From: Nonomuraea corallina
Lineage (GTDB): Bacteria; Actinomycetota; Actinomycetes; Streptosporangiales; Streptosporangiaceae
Length of the DNA stretch: 64,000 nucleotides
Assembly (NCBI RefSeq): GCF_027620315.1
Contig: NZ_JAPNNL010000003.1
Span: forward strand, 1 to 64,000
Direction of reading: 5' to 3'
The position numbers and the translations under genes were made by a program. The notes beneath the pieces were generated by a model, which did no database searches, was not told the DNA's origin, and saw only the letters and a list, made by a program, of their open reading frames with translations. Positions 51,250 through 60,255 of this stretch are shown one piece after another. Each line of letters begins with the position of its first letter. The first letter of the stretch is position 1.

Positions 51250-53685
51250 TCAGCTCTCGGGCTCGATCCGCACGGTGCCGGCGGCGCCGTCGATGGTGAT
51301 CAGCTGGCCGGTCCTGATCTCGCGGGTGGCGTCGCGGACACAGATCACGGCGGGGATGCCGTACTCCCTGGCGACGGTCGGACCGTGGGCCAGGGGCGAC
51401 CCGGTCTCGGTCACCAGGCCCGCCGTCGTCAGGAACAGCGGGGTCCAGCCGGGGTCCGTGGTGGGGGCGACGAGGATCTCGCCCGGCTCGACGCGCGCGC
51501 CGGCCGGGTCGCGGATCACCCGCGCCCTGCCGGTGGCCCGGCCGGCCGCCCCCGCCATGCCGGTCAGCACCCCGGGCCCCGCGGGCTCACGCGGGGCGAG
51601 CGCCTCCACGTCGGTCCCGTCGGACAGCAGGGCGCCGGGGACGGTGTGCCGGCGCAGCTCGCGTTCGTGCCCGGCGCGGCGCGCCGCGGCCAGATCGCGA
51701 TGGTCCGCGCCGTCGAGCACCGCCGACAGGGCCTCGCGCAGGTCGAGGAACATGATGTCGCCGGGACGCTCCAGCAGGCCGCGCGTGGCCAGGTCGGCCC
51801 CGATCAGCAGCAGCTCGCGCCGGGCCGACCGCAGCGCCGGCAGCCAGGCGAACTTTCCGAGCTCCCGGAGCCCGGTCAGCTCCCGTGAACGACGCATGAG
51901 GAACACCGCGAGCCGGCCGAGGACCGGACTCTCCCGCCGGACCCGCCGCGACAGCGTGCCGATCATCCGCTCCGCCTTCTCCGCGGCCTGCCGGAACCGC
52001 CGGTCGGGCGCCTGCCCGGGGTCGTCGACACGGAGGTAGTTGGCGATCGTGGCGAACAGCGGGGTCGGGTCCTCCTCCCAGCGCGGCACGCCGACGTCGA
52101 TCTCCCCGGCCGCGCGCATGCCGTACCTGTCGAGGAAGCCCGCCATCCCGACGTCCGGGAGGTCGCCCACGCGGTACCGCGCGGCGAGCTCCTCCGGCGG
52201 GGTGCGCAGGAACAGCTCCCGGTGCGCCCGCGCCCGCCCGGCGACTTCCCAGAGCGCCAGGTCCATCTCGGTGGTGACGTTGTACGGCATCCCGCCGAGG
52301 ACGACGTCCAGCTCCTCCCTCGTGGCGACGCCGGCGAGCAGCCCGGCCGGGGCCGAGCCGACGATCACCCCGGTGATCAGCGGCCACACCATGCCCAGCA
52401 TGTCCGGGCTCATGACCGCCCGGTGGGAGTCCTGGATCACCCAGCGGAGCCGCTGGGCGGACGTGGCCGGCCCGGCCGGCGGCGTGGCCCGGCGGCTGAG
52501 CTCGTCGAGGGCGCGGTAGGCCCTGACCCTGGCGGCGACCGGCCTGGCCAGGCAACCGGTGATCCCCGCGACCGCGGCCGGGGCCAGGCGCAGCGTCACC
52601 GCGACGGCGCTGCCGAGGCGGAACGGCAGGCCGGGCCGCGGCGCGAACCTCGGATCGTCCAGCATCCGCTCCACCGCGCCCCGCACGCGCGGCCCGTACA
52701 CCTCCAGCGAGGGCCCCAGCCGCGTGCGCAGGCTCCTGCTGCGCAGGAAGTCGGTCAGGTCGAAGTAGAGCCGCCCGCCGATGGCGACCAGCCGGGGCAT
52801 CGGGTCGCGCGGGTCGACCTTCGCGCCGACGGAGCGGAACCACAGGCCGCCGGCCATCTTGAGCAGCGACACGCCCATCGGCGTCATCGGCCGCAGCATG
52901 CCCTGGATGTGGCCGAACTCCAGGTAGAGGCGCGTGTCGCCGGTGTCGGGCGGGGCCGGGAACAGGGTGGTGACCGGACGGGACTGCAGCAGCCAGAGCG
53001 TGCCGCCGTCGTCGAACGCCCACTCGATGTCCTGGGGAGCGCCGAAGTGCTCCTGCAGCCGCCGCCCCGCCTCGCGCAGTTCGGTGAGCCGCTCCCGGCT
53101 GAGGCATCCGCCGCCGGGACGTACGGGCCCTTCATGGGTGAGGACGTAGTGGTCCGGGACGACGGTGCCCTCGACCACGGCGGTGCCCAGGCCGGGCGCG
53201 GCGTCGACGACCATCTCGGCGCGGCAGCCGGTGACCGGGTCGGCGGTGAACAGGACGCCGGCGACCACGGGATCGATCATGCGCTGGACCACCACGGCCA
53301 TGGCGGCGTCGGCGACGCCCACCGCGGCGCGGTAGGCGACGGCGCGGTCGGTGTGCAGCGAGTCCCAGCACGCGCGGACCGCGTCCATCAGCGGTCCGGC
53401 GCCCTCGACGTCGAGATAGGTGTCCTGCTGGCCGGCGAAGCTGGCGTCGGGCAGGTCCTCGGCGGTGGCGCTGGACCGGACGGCCACGCGCCCGCCGCCG
53501 AGCCGGGCGTAGGCCGCGGCCAGGTCGTCCTCCGGGAGGTCGCGCGAGACGGAGGACTCGACGGTGAGACAGAAGCCGGCCGGCACGCGCTCACCCGCCC
53601 GGATCAGCTCGCCGAGCCCGGCGGCCTTGCCGCCGACCAGCTCGATCATGCCCGCGTCCACATCGGAGAGGTCGACGATGGCCAT
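51250..53685 (-). CDS. PEP synthase-like / rifampin phosphotransferase-like enzyme
   Basis: 811 aa in three parts. Residues 1-about 250 are an ATP-grasp pyruvate/PEP-binding-type domain: GGKAAGLGELIRAG, VAVRSSATAEDLPDASFAGQQDTYL, DIEWAFDDGGTLWLLQSRPV. The middle (about 250-690) is a helical domain with no PEP-utilising motif. The last about 100 residues are the swivelling histidine domain: GEILVAPTTDPGWTPLF, then GSPLAHGPTVAREYGIPAV with the catalytic His. The order and the H-G-x-x-V-A-R-E-Y pattern fit rifampin phosphotransferase (Rph) as well as other PEP-synthase-like proteins; Rph is about 860 aa. No rifamycin-associated element is visible upstream, so resistance function is unproven. Confidence 0.82.
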   Translation of the reverse strand: MAIVDLSDVDAGMIELVGGKAAGLGELIRAGERVPAGFCLTVESSVSRDLPEDDLAAAYARLGGGRVAVRSSATAEDLPDASFAGQQDTYLDVEGAGPLMDAVRACWDSLHTDRAVAYRAAVGVADAAMAVVVQRMIDPVVAGVLFTADPVTGCRAEMVVDAAPGLGTAVVEGTVVPDHYVLTHEGPVRPGGGCLSRERLTELREAGRRLQEHFGAPQDIEWAFDDGGTLWLLQSRPVTTLFPAPPDTGDTRLYLEFGHIQGMLRPMTPMGVSLLKMAGGLWFRSVGAKVDPRDPMPRLVAIGGRLYFDLTDFLRSRSLRTRLGPSLEVYGPRVRGAVERMLDDPRFAPRPGLPFRLGSAVAVTLRLAPAAVAGITGCLARPVAARVRAYRALDELSRRATPPAGPATSAQRLRWVIQDSHRAVMSPDMLGMVWPLITGVIVGSAPAGLLAGVATREELDVVLGGMPYNVTTEMDLALWEVAGRARAHRELFLRTPPEELAARYRVGDLPDVGMAGFLDRYGMRAAGEIDVGVPRWEEDPTPLFATIANYLRVDDPGQAPDRRFRQAAEKAERMIGTLSRRVRRESPVLGRLAVFLMRRSRELTGLRELGKFAWLPALRSARRELLLIGADLATRGLLERPGDIMFLDLREALSAVLDGADHRDLAAARRAGHERELRRHTVPGALLSDGTDVEALAPREPAGPGVLTGMAGAAGRATGRARVIRDPAGARVEPGEILVAPTTDPGWTPLFLTTAGLVTETGSPLAHGPTVAREYGIPAVICVRDATREIRTGQLITIDGAAGTVRIEPES

Positions 53686-53768
53686 CTCGCATCCTTCCGG
53701 CGCCCGACGGCTCCGAGCGTACGCCTCGGACGGCGGCCGAAGGAGGGGACGCGGCCCGCCCGCCCCCC

Positions 53769-54962
53769 TCAGGGCGCTTCGGTCCCGGGGCGGACGTCGG
53801 GGTGGAACACCGCCCGGACGCAGCCGTCCTCCTTCCGTTTGAACAGCTCGTACCCCTTGGGGCCGTCCTCCAGGCTCAGCGGGTGGGTGAGCAGCGGGGA
53901 GGCGTCGATCTCGCCCCGGCTCATCAGGTCGAGGATCATCGGGATGTAGCGGTGGCCGTGCTGCTGCGCGCCGCGCAGCGTCAGCCCCTTGTTCATGACC
54001 GCGCCCATCGGGAACTTGTCCACCAGGCCGAGGAAGACGCCCAGCACCGAGACGGTGCCGCCCTTGCGGCAGGCGTGGATCGCCTGGCGCAGCGACAGCC
54101 CCCGGTCGGTCTCCAGCCGCAGGGCCTGCTTGGCGCGGTCGTAGGCGTACTGGGCGCCGGTCCCGTGGCTCTCCATGCCGACCGCCTCGATGCAGACGTC
54201 GGGCCCGCGCCCGCCGGTCAGCTCCTTGAGCGCGTCCAGCACGTCCACCCGCTCATAGTCGAGCGTCTCGGCGCCGACGGCGGCGGCCATGGCCAGGCGT
54301 TCGGGGAACCGGTCGATGGCGATCACCCGCTCGGCGCCCATGCGCAGCGACGCCAGGGCCGCCATCTGGCCGACGCCGCCGCAGCCCCAGACGGCCACCA
54401 CGTCACCCGGGCCGACCTCGCCCAGATCGGCTCCCATCCAGCCGGTCGGCACGGCGTCCGAGGCGAACACGGCGCCGGCGTCCGGCACGCCGTCGGGCAC
54501 CGGGAACGCGTTGACGTCGGCGTACGGGACGCGGACGTACTCGGCGTGGCTGCCGGCGAAGCCGCCCATCGCGTGCGAGTAGCCGAAGATGCCGGCGGTG
54601 GCGTGCCCGTTGAGCTTCTCCAGGAACCCCGGGTTGGGATTGGTGTTGTCGCACAGCGACCACAGGCCCTGCTTGCAGTAGTGGCAGCCGCCGCAGCCGA
54701 TGATGGAGCAGACCGTGACCCGCTCCCCCACCCTGCGCTCGCGCACGTCGGGGCCGACCTCGACGACCTCGCCGACGAACTCGTGCCCGAGCACGTCCCC
54801 GGCCGCCATCGTGGGCACGTAGCCGTCCAGCAGGTGCAGGTCGGAGCCGCACACCGAGCTGGCGATGACCTTGATGACGGCGTCCTGCCGGTTGAGGATC
54901 GCCGGGTCGGGGACCTCCTCGACCGAGACCTCGTTCACGCCCGTCCAGCACAGCGCCTTCAT
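53769..54962 (-). CDS. Zinc-dependent alcohol dehydrogenase (formaldehyde-dehydrogenase-like)
   Basis: 397 aa MDR superfamily enzyme. Catalytic zinc: SVCGSDLHLLDGY and GHEFVGEVVEVG. Structural zinc: the four-cysteine CSIIGCGGCHYCKQGLWSLCD region. Coenzyme site: VAVWGCGGVGQMAALA and VIAIDRFPERLAMA. A long insertion around TGAQYAYDRAKQALRLETDRG is typical of the glutathione-independent formaldehyde dehydrogenase-like branch. Translationally coupled (ATGA) behind a small membrane protein. Substrate not known. Confidence 0.92.
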   Translation of the reverse strand: MKALCWTGVNEVSVEEVPDPAILNRQDAVIKVIASSVCGSDLHLLDGYVPTMAAGDVLGHEFVGEVVEVGPDVRERRVGERVTVCSIIGCGGCHYCKQGLWSLCDNTNPNPGFLEKLNGHATAGIFGYSHAMGGFAGSHAEYVRVPYADVNAFPVPDGVPDAGAVFASDAVPTGWMGADLGEVGPGDVVAVWGCGGVGQMAALASLRMGAERVIAIDRFPERLAMAAAVGAETLDYERVDVLDALKELTGGRGPDVCIEAVGMESHGTGAQYAYDRAKQALRLETDRGLSLRQAIHACRKGGTVSVLGVFLGLVDKFPMGAVMNKGLTLRGAQQHGHRYIPMILDLMSRGEIDASPLLTHPLSLEDGPKGYELFKRKEDGCVRAVFHPDVRPGTEAP

Positions 54963-55432
54963 CGCGGTCCCCTTCTCGTCAGCTGCCGGAACGCCGGCCC
55001 GCCGGCCCGGCCGAGGAGCGTCCGGTGTCCTTCCGGCTGCCCCTCCACGACGAGCGCCTCGCCGGTCTCCAGCACCTGCTTGATCGCGCGTACCTCTTCC
55101 CTGGTGTCGCCGCCGGCGTCGCGGACGGCGATCTCGCTGCCTCGCCCGCCCGGCGCGGGGGTGATGCGGAGCTCGTGCCGTTCGGCCAGCAGTGCCAGCG
55201 CGGCGGGCCGGTCAGGGCCGGTCAGCTCGGCGGGGTCGGCCCGGACCGTGACGGCGTACCAGGTGGTCTCCTCCGGCTTCGCCTCGCGGGCCAGCCGCGC
55301 CACCAGCGCGGCGCCTCCGGCGGCGGCCAGCCCCGCGAGGAGGAGGGGTGCGCGCCTGGTGCGGTTCTTGGCCCGTCGTCTCGGGCGTCGGGAGAACGAC
55401 CCTGTACGACTCTTGCGAAATGTCGCCTTCAT
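54959..55432 (-). CDS. Small membrane-anchored protein upstream of the dehydrogenase
   Basis: 157 aa from the ATG at 55432. The first 30 residues are very basic (KATFRKSRTGSFSRRPRRRAKNR), followed by one hydrophobic helix (APLLLAGLAAAGGAALVARL) and a soluble domain with a ferredoxin-like strand pattern: TTWYAVTVRADPAEL, RHELRITPAPGGRGSEIAV, EVRAIKQVLETGEALVVEGQPEGHRT. Family unknown to me. ATGA-coupled to the alcohol dehydrogenase gene, so produced together with it. An alternative start at 55471 lacks a better ribosome site. Confidence 0.65.
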   Translation of the reverse strand: MKATFRKSRTGSFSRRPRRRAKNRTRRAPLLLAGLAAAGGAALVARLAREAKPEETTWYAVTVRADPAELTGPDRPAALALLAERHELRITPAPGGRGSEIAVRDAGGDTREEVRAIKQVLETGEALVVEGQPEGHRTLLGRAGGPAFRQLTRRGPR

Positions 55433-55590
55433 TCCCCGGCCGCTGCCCGCCCCCCGCACCGGCAAACCCACCGCGCCCGCCCACGCCCTGACCTCCGGGT
55501 TCGGGCGGGTCCGGTGACCTGTTCCACGTGAGAAGAGCCCATTTCTGGGGAGAGGTTGGGTCGCAACCCCACGGGCCGGAGGTGGTACTG

Positions 55591-56739
55591 GTGAATCTCG
55601 AAGGTGAAGCGATCCGCGTGGGGGTGGAGGAGGAGTTCCACGTGGTCTCCCTCTCCACCCACCGCCTGGCCGGGCGCGCCGAGCTGTTGCTGGAAGGACT
55701 GCCGCCCGATCGCTTCACCCACGAGCTGCAGCGTTCCATGGTCGAGTCCAACAGCGCACCCTTCGTACGGCTGGAGGACCTCGCGCGCGACCTGGGCGAG
55801 CTGCGCACGCGGCTGATCACGCGGGCCGACGAGCTGGGCCTGGGCATCAGCGCCGCCGGCAGCCCGCTCCTGGTCGACATGGACGAGCTGACGGTCTCCC
55901 CGGACCCCCGCTACGAGCAGATGCTCAACGACTACCAGCAGCTCACGCGCGAGCAGCTGATCTGCGGCACCCACGTGCACGCCCAGGTCGACGACCCGGA
56001 CGAGGCCGTCGCCGTCGCGCACCGGCTGACGCCGTGGCTGCCGCCCCTGCTGGCGCTGTCGGCCAGCTCCCCGTTCTGGGACGGCGCCGACACCGGGTAC
56101 GCCAGCTACCGCACGCTGGTCTGGCAGCGCTGGCCCACCGCGGGCCCGATCTCGAAGTTCGACTCCGCCGCCGAGTACGAGCAGATGGTCCAGGAGCTGA
56201 TCCGGTCGGAGGTGATCAGCGACCCCGGGATGATCTATTTCGACATCCGGCCGTCGGAGCACCTGCCCACGGTGGAGCTGCGCATCTGTGACTCCTGCCC
56301 GCAGCTGTCCGACATCGTGCTGATCGCGGGGCTGTTCCGGGCGCTGGTCGCCAGGGAGCTGGAGGCGCTGCGCCAGGGGGTCGAGCGCTCGGTGCAGCTG
56401 GAGGCGGTGCGGGCCGCGACCTGGCAGGCGGCGCGGTCCGGGCTGGAAGGCGAGCTGATCGACCCGGTGGGCGGCGTGCCGCGCCCCGCGCCGGTCGTGA
56501 TCAGACGCCTGATCCAGGGCCTGCGGCCGCAGCTGGAGGAGACCTCGGACTGGGAGCTGGTCTCCGAGCTGGCCGAGGAGGCGCTGGCCCGGGGCAGCTC
56601 GGCCGAGCGCCAGCGCCGCGTGTTCGCCCAGCGGGAACAGCTGTCCGACGTCGTGGACCTGCTGCTGGCCGAGACCCGGGCCTGCGAGTGGGACCGGCCG
56701 GCGGGCAACTCCCCGCCGTACCGGTCCGCGGCGTCCTGA
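55591..56739 (+). CDS. Glutamate-cysteine ligase-like (YbdK, carboxylate-amine ligase)
   Basis: 382 aa from the GTG at 55591, chosen because GGAGG at 55578-55582 is ideally spaced and the family motif follows at once (IRVGVEEEFHVV). An upstream start at 55528 is less likely. GCS2 features: VEEEFH metal/ATP site, LQRSMVESNSAPF, ICGTHVHAQV, WDGADTGYASYRTLVWQRWP and IYFDIRPSEHLPTVELRICD. Such proteins have weak glutamate-cysteine ligase activity; in mycothiol-using actinomycetes the true role is unclear. Followed 3 bp later by the DUF2243 gene. Confidence 0.9.
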   Translation: MNLEGEAIRVGVEEEFHVVSLSTHRLAGRAELLLEGLPPDRFTHELQRSMVESNSAPFVRLEDLARDLGELRTRLITRADELGLGISAAGSPLLVDMDELTVSPDPRYEQMLNDYQQLTREQLICGTHVHAQVDDPDEAVAVAHRLTPWLPPLLALSASSPFWDGADTGYASYRTLVWQRWPTAGPISKFDSAAEYEQMVQELIRSEVISDPGMIYFDIRPSEHLPTVELRICDSCPQLSDIVLIAGLFRALVARELEALRQGVERSVQLEAVRAATWQAARSGLEGELIDPVGGVPRPAPVVIRRLIQGLRPQLEETSDWELVSELAEEALARGSSAERQRRVFAQREQLSDVVDLLLAETRACEWDRPAGNSPPYRSAAS

Positions 56740-56742
56740 GGG

Positions 56743-57234
56743 ATGATGAGCGCCTCAGGTTCGCCGATGGAGCGCGGCCGGTCGATGGCGGCCGCGGCGC
56801 TGATCGGCGTGGCGGTGATGGCGGCGGTCGACGAGATCGTCTTCCACCAGCTGCTGGGCTGGCATCACTTCTTCGACCGTTCCACCCCGGCCGTGGGCCT
56901 GCTGTCGGACGGGCTGCTGCACACCGCCGAGCTGCTCGGACTGGTCGCCGGGTTCGTGCTGTGGGCCGATCTGCGCCGCCGGGGGACGCTGTCGGCGGCG
57001 CACGCCTGGGCCGGGCTGCTGCTGGGCGCGGGCGGGTTCCAGCTGTTCGACGGTTTGATCAACCACAAGGTGTTCCGGCTGCACCAGATCCGCTACGTGC
57101 CGGACCTGCTGCTGTACGACCTGGCCTGGAACGGCGCCGCGCTGGCGCTGCTGGCGGCCGGAGCGGTGCTCGCCGCCAGGGCCCGCCGGCGGACGGGCGC
57201 GGCCGGCCGGGACGGGACGGAGACCGGCCGATGA
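56743..57234 (+). CDS. DUF2243 membrane protein
   Basis: 163 aa with four membrane helices: AAALIGVAVMAAVDEIVFHQLLGWHHFFD is the diagnostic first segment (read to FHQLLGWHHFF), then LLHTAELLGLVAGFVLWAD, AWAGLLLGAGGFQLFDGLINHKVFRLHQIR-type centre (read to QLFDGLINHK) and a C-terminal helix. Histidine-rich membrane faces suggest metal or haem handling. It is regularly found before CtaG-like genes, as here. Likely acts with CtaG in oxidase or copper biology; inference from neighbourhood. Confidence 0.85.
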   Translation: MMSASGSPMERGRSMAAAALIGVAVMAAVDEIVFHQLLGWHHFFDRSTPAVGLLSDGLLHTAELLGLVAGFVLWADLRRRGTLSAAHAWAGLLLGAGGFQLFDGLINHKVFRLHQIRYVPDLLLYDLAWNGAALALLAAGAVLAARARRRTGAAGRDGTETGR

Positions 57235-57305
57235 GACGGCTCGGCGGTTACGCAGACCGGCCGATGACCTCGGACGGCCTGGCGGGTACGGAGGCCCGCC
57301 GATGA
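57231..57305 (+). CDS. 24-codon bridging ORF between DUF2243 and ctaG
   Basis: The reading frame ATG AGA CGG ... CGA TGA encodes 24 aa (MRRLGGYADRPMTSDGLAGT and four more). Its ATG overlaps the DUF2243 stop as ATGA, and its stop overlaps the ctaG start as ATGA. The motif A-G-A-C-C-G-G-C-C-G-A-T-G-A occurs at 57221 and 57254, and a variant at 57292, so the segment may have arisen by short duplication. It fits a translational relay; the peptide itself has no visible function. Confidence 0.45.
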   Translation: MRRLGGYADRPMTSDGLAGTEARR

Positions 57306-58105
57306 CACCGGGGCACGATCACCACGCCGGTGGCCTGGCCGTGGCGGCGCCGGCGGCGGTGTGCCTGGCCGTGCTGCTGGCGGCCGGATACGTGGTGGCC
57401 GCGCACCGGCTGCGCCGCCGGGGCGACGCCTGGCCGTGGGCCTGGCAGGCGAGCTTCGTCGCGGGCGCCGCGCTGCTGGCCGCCGCCTTCGCCGTGCGGA
57501 TGCCGGGGCAGCCGTTCACCGCGCACATGGGGCAGCACCTGCTGGCCGGGATGCTCGCTCCCGTGCTGCTCGTGGCCGGCCGCCCGCTGACGCTGACGCT
57601 GCGCGCGCTGCGCCCCGGCCGGGCGCGGCGCGCCGTGCTGGCCGTGGCGCACTCCCGCCCGGCCGGCTGGCTGGTCGCTCCGGCGGTGGCGGTGGTGCTG
57701 GACATGGGCGGGCTGTGGCTGCTGTACCGCACGCCGCTGCTGGCGGCCGCCGACCAGCATGCGTGGCTGCACGCCGCCGTCCATCTGCACGTGGTGGCCG
57801 CCGGCACGCTGTACGCCTTCGCCGTGTGCCAGCTGGACCCGGTGCGCCGCCGGTGGAGCCTGCCCTGGCGCGCGGGCGCGCTGCTGGCGGGCGGGGCCGC
57901 GCACGCGGTGCTGGCCAAGTCGCTGTACGGCACGCCGCCGCCCGGCACCTCCTTCGCCCCGGCCGATCTCCAGGCCGGGTCCCAGGTGATGTACTACGGC
58001 GGGGACGCGGTCGAACTGCTCCTGGCCGTGATCGTCGCCGCCCAGTGGTACGCCGCCACCGGCCGGGCGCACCGCCGCAGGGTCGCCGCCGCCGCCGCGC
58101 ACTGA
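57302..58105 (+). CDS. ctaG: Cytochrome c oxidase assembly factor CtaG-like (caa3 type)
   Basis: 267 aa with seven hydrophobic segments. Family landmarks: FTAHMGQHLLAGMLAPVLLVAGRPLTL (His pair; read to HMGQHLLAGMLAPVLL), AWLHAAVHLHVVAAGTLYAF, and the C-terminal SQVMYYGGDAVELLLAVIVAAQWY. Members of this Bacillus CtaG-like family are needed for copper insertion into oxidases. A His-rich start (GHDHHAGG) fits copper handling. Coupled to the bridging ORF and DUF2243 gene upstream. No oxidase genes in the window. Confidence 0.9.
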   Translation: MTPGHDHHAGGLAVAAPAAVCLAVLLAAGYVVAAHRLRRRGDAWPWAWQASFVAGAALLAAAFAVRMPGQPFTAHMGQHLLAGMLAPVLLVAGRPLTLTLRALRPGRARRAVLAVAHSRPAGWLVAPAVAVVLDMGGLWLLYRTPLLAAADQHAWLHAAVHLHVVAAGTLYAFAVCQLDPVRRRWSLPWRAGALLAGGAAHAVLAKSLYGTPPPGTSFAPADLQAGSQVMYYGGDAVELLLAVIVAAQWYAATGRAHRRRVAAAAAH

Positions 58106-58115
58106 CGCAGAGCGT

Positions 58116-59171
58116 TCACCGCAGCAGGTCCCCGGCCTCCTCCAGCACCGCGTCCACCGGGACGTCGGCCACCCACGACACCTCGTGCGGGCACCGCCGG
58201 GGGTGCGGGCCGAGCCCGCTCTCGCCGCAGACGGGGCAGGCGGGCGTCCACGACACCAGCGGCCGGTGCCGGTGCCGGGTGAGCGGCCCGGCGTTGATCA
58301 GGTTGCCGCACCAGTAGACGCCGACCGTCGCCGTCCCCACCGCCGCCGCCAGGTGGCGCGGCCCGGTGTCGTTGGCCACCACCAGGTCGCACCCCTCGTA
58401 CAGGGCGGCCAGCCCGCCGACGCTCAGCCGCCCGGCGGCTGTGATGGCGGGCCGCCGCATCGCCCCGGCCACCCGGGCCACCAGGTCGCGCTCCGCCTCG
58501 CCGCCGGTGATCACCACGGGCCTCCCCAGCCGGTCGGCCACCGCCGCGAAACATTCCGGCGGCCACTGCCGGCGCGGGTCGTTGGCCCCCGGGTGGATCG
58601 CGACCAGCCCTTCCGGCAGCTCGCCCAGCTCCGCCCGGTCGCGGTCCGTCACCGTCACGCCCGGCTCGATCCGGCCGGGGCGCCCGCCCACCAGCGCCGC
58701 GACCTCCAGATAACGGATGGTCTCGGGCTGGTGGAAGCCGTAGTGGACCCACCGGTCCAGCGGAGGGGCGTCCGATGCCCGCAGCCCGGCCGTCACCCCG
58801 GCGCCCAGGGCCAGGACGAACGGGTTGGAGTGGCGTCCGCCGCCGTGCATCTGCACCGCCAGGTCGAACCGCAGGTCCCGCAGCCGCGCCAGCAGGGCGT
58901 CCGGGGCGCGCAGGCCGTCCTCGGAGGTGGACACGCCGGTGATCGGCGGCAGCGCGACCACCTCGTCCACCGGGCCCGGCCGCCCGGCCAGGAAGTCCGC
59001 GTGCCAGCGGCGGGCGAGCAGCGTGAGTGTGGCGCCGGGGTAGGCGTTCCTGATCGCCTCGATGCCGGGCAGCGCCTGCAGGAAGTCGCCCAGCGCGTTG
59101 GCGCGCAGCACCGCGATCCGCCGCACCCCGGCGACCACCGCCGCCGTACGGTCCTTGCTCGGGACGGGCAC
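58116..59171 (-). CDS. Glycosyltransferase family 9 (heptosyltransferase-like)
   Basis: 351 aa. GT9/GT-B fold: VLRANALGDFLQALPGIEAIRNAYP at the N-terminus (nucleotide-sugar-dependent heptosyltransferase start; read to ALGDFLQALPGIEAI), the central LVAIHPGANDPRRQWPPECFAAVAD with the H-P-G-A motif, VVITGGEAERDLV, and LVVANDTGPRHLAAAVGTATVGVY with the D-T-G-P-x-H motif. The C-terminus adds a cysteine-containing segment PACPVCGESGLGPHPRRCPHEV that may bind zinc. Gram-positives lack LPS, so the sugar acceptor is a different envelope or secondary-metabolite glycan. Convergent with ctaG. Confidence 0.9.
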   Translation of the reverse strand: MPVPSKDRTAAVVAGVRRIAVLRANALGDFLQALPGIEAIRNAYPGATLTLLARRWHADFLAGRPGPVDEVVALPPITGVSTSEDGLRAPDALLARLRDLRFDLAVQMHGGGRHSNPFVLALGAGVTAGLRASDAPPLDRWVHYGFHQPETIRYLEVAALVGGRPGRIEPGVTVTDRDRAELGELPEGLVAIHPGANDPRRQWPPECFAAVADRLGRPVVITGGEAERDLVARVAGAMRRPAITAAGRLSVGGLAALYEGCDLVVANDTGPRHLAAAVGTATVGVYWCGNLINAGPLTRHRHRPLVSWTPACPVCGESGLGPHPRRCPHEVSWVADVPVDAVLEEAGDLLR

Positions 59172-59234
59172 GGTTGCCCGGCTACCCCCGGCACTGGGGG
59201 GACAAACCGGACGTTCTCCCCGGCGGGCGCCCGC

Positions 59235-60248
59235 TCACCGGTCGCCGGGCCGCGCCTCCGCGCGCTGGTCGCGATGGTTGGCGTGGACGCTGGTGAGCGT
59301 GACGGTGACCAGGACCGTGACGATGACGCCCAGCGAGAGCGGGGTCGGGATCTCCGGGACCTGGGGCCAGATGCCGTGCGCCCAGTGCAGGACGAGCTTG
59401 ACGCCGATGAACGCCAGGATGAGCGAGAGTCCGTGGTTGAGGTAGCGGAGCTTGGACAGGGCGCCCTGCAGCACGAAGTACAGCGCGCGCAGGCCGAGCA
59501 GGGCGAAGGCGTTGGTGGCGAAGACCAGGAAGGGGTCCTCGGTGACGCCGTAGACGGCCGGCACCGAGTCGACGGCGAACACGATGTCGGTGGCGAAGAC
59601 GGCCACCATGGCCAGCGCCAGCGGCGTCAGCGCGTACCGGCCCGCTTCCCTGACCATGAGCCGCGAGCCCCGGTAGCCGTCGGTCACCGGCATGAACCGG
59701 CGCACCAGCCGGACGGAGCGGAGGGAGCTGACGTCCACCTCGTGCTCCTGGCCGCTCGCCGCGTCCCTGAAGACCTTCACGGCGGTCACGATGAGGATGG
59801 CGCCGAACAGCAGGAACGCCCACGTCCCGCTCTGCAGCGCGGCGGCGCCGAGCGCGATGAAGATGGCCCGCAGCACCAGCGCCCCGATGATCCCATAGAG
59901 CAGGACGCGCTGTGCCAGCACCGCCGGGACCGCGAAGGCGGCCAGCAGCAGCATGAACACGAAGAGGTTGTCCACCGACAGCGACTTCTCCACGACGTAG
60001 CCCGTGAAGAACTCCACCGCCACGGTGGACCCCGCCCACGCCCACAGACCGACCCCGAACACCAGCGGAAGGGCGAGATAGAAGACGGACCAGCCCACGG
60101 CCTCGCGCATGCGCACCTCGTGCGGGCGGCGCGTCACGATGAAGTCCAGCACCAGCAGGACGACCAGCCCCGCTATGGTGACCGCCCACAGCTGGGGCGA
60201 GGCGATCGATTCCAGCGCGACGGCAGGCTGGACGGTCGTGGCAGGCAT
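59235..60248 (-). CDS. TerC family integral membrane protein, probable Mn2+ exporter
   Basis: 337 aa from the ATG at 60248, preceded by CGAGGAGGAC. TerC features: multiple helices with the acidic motifs VEFFTGYVVEKSLSVDNLFVFMLLL (read to VVEKSLSVDNLFVF) and FATDIVFAVDSVPAVYGVTEDPFLVFATNAFALLGLR (read to DIVFAVDSVPAVYGVTEDPF), where the aspartates bind metal. Two halves related by inverted repeat surround a cytoplasmic loop. The leader RNA carries a yybP-ykoY riboswitch, which points to manganese as the regulated metal and efflux as the job (Alx/MeeF-type TerC proteins). Confidence 0.92.
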   Translation of the reverse strand: MPATTVQPAVALESIASPQLWAVTIAGLVVLLVLDFIVTRRPHEVRMREAVGWSVFYLALPLVFGVGLWAWAGSTVAVEFFTGYVVEKSLSVDNLFVFMLLLAAFAVPAVLAQRVLLYGIIGALVLRAIFIALGAAALQSGTWAFLLFGAILIVTAVKVFRDAASGQEHEVDVSSLRSVRLVRRFMPVTDGYRGSRLMVREAGRYALTPLALAMVAVFATDIVFAVDSVPAVYGVTEDPFLVFATNAFALLGLRALYFVLQGALSKLRYLNHGLSLILAFIGVKLVLHWAHGIWPQVPEIPTPLSLGVIVTVLVTVTLTSVHANHRDQRAEARPGDR

Positions 60249-60255
60249 GCGTCCT

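Noticed and set aside
53686-53768. Rifamycin-associated element or DevR box upstream of the Rph-like gene
   Set aside because: Neither pattern can be aligned; GGGGACGCGGCCC near 53745 has the wrong spacing for a DevR site.
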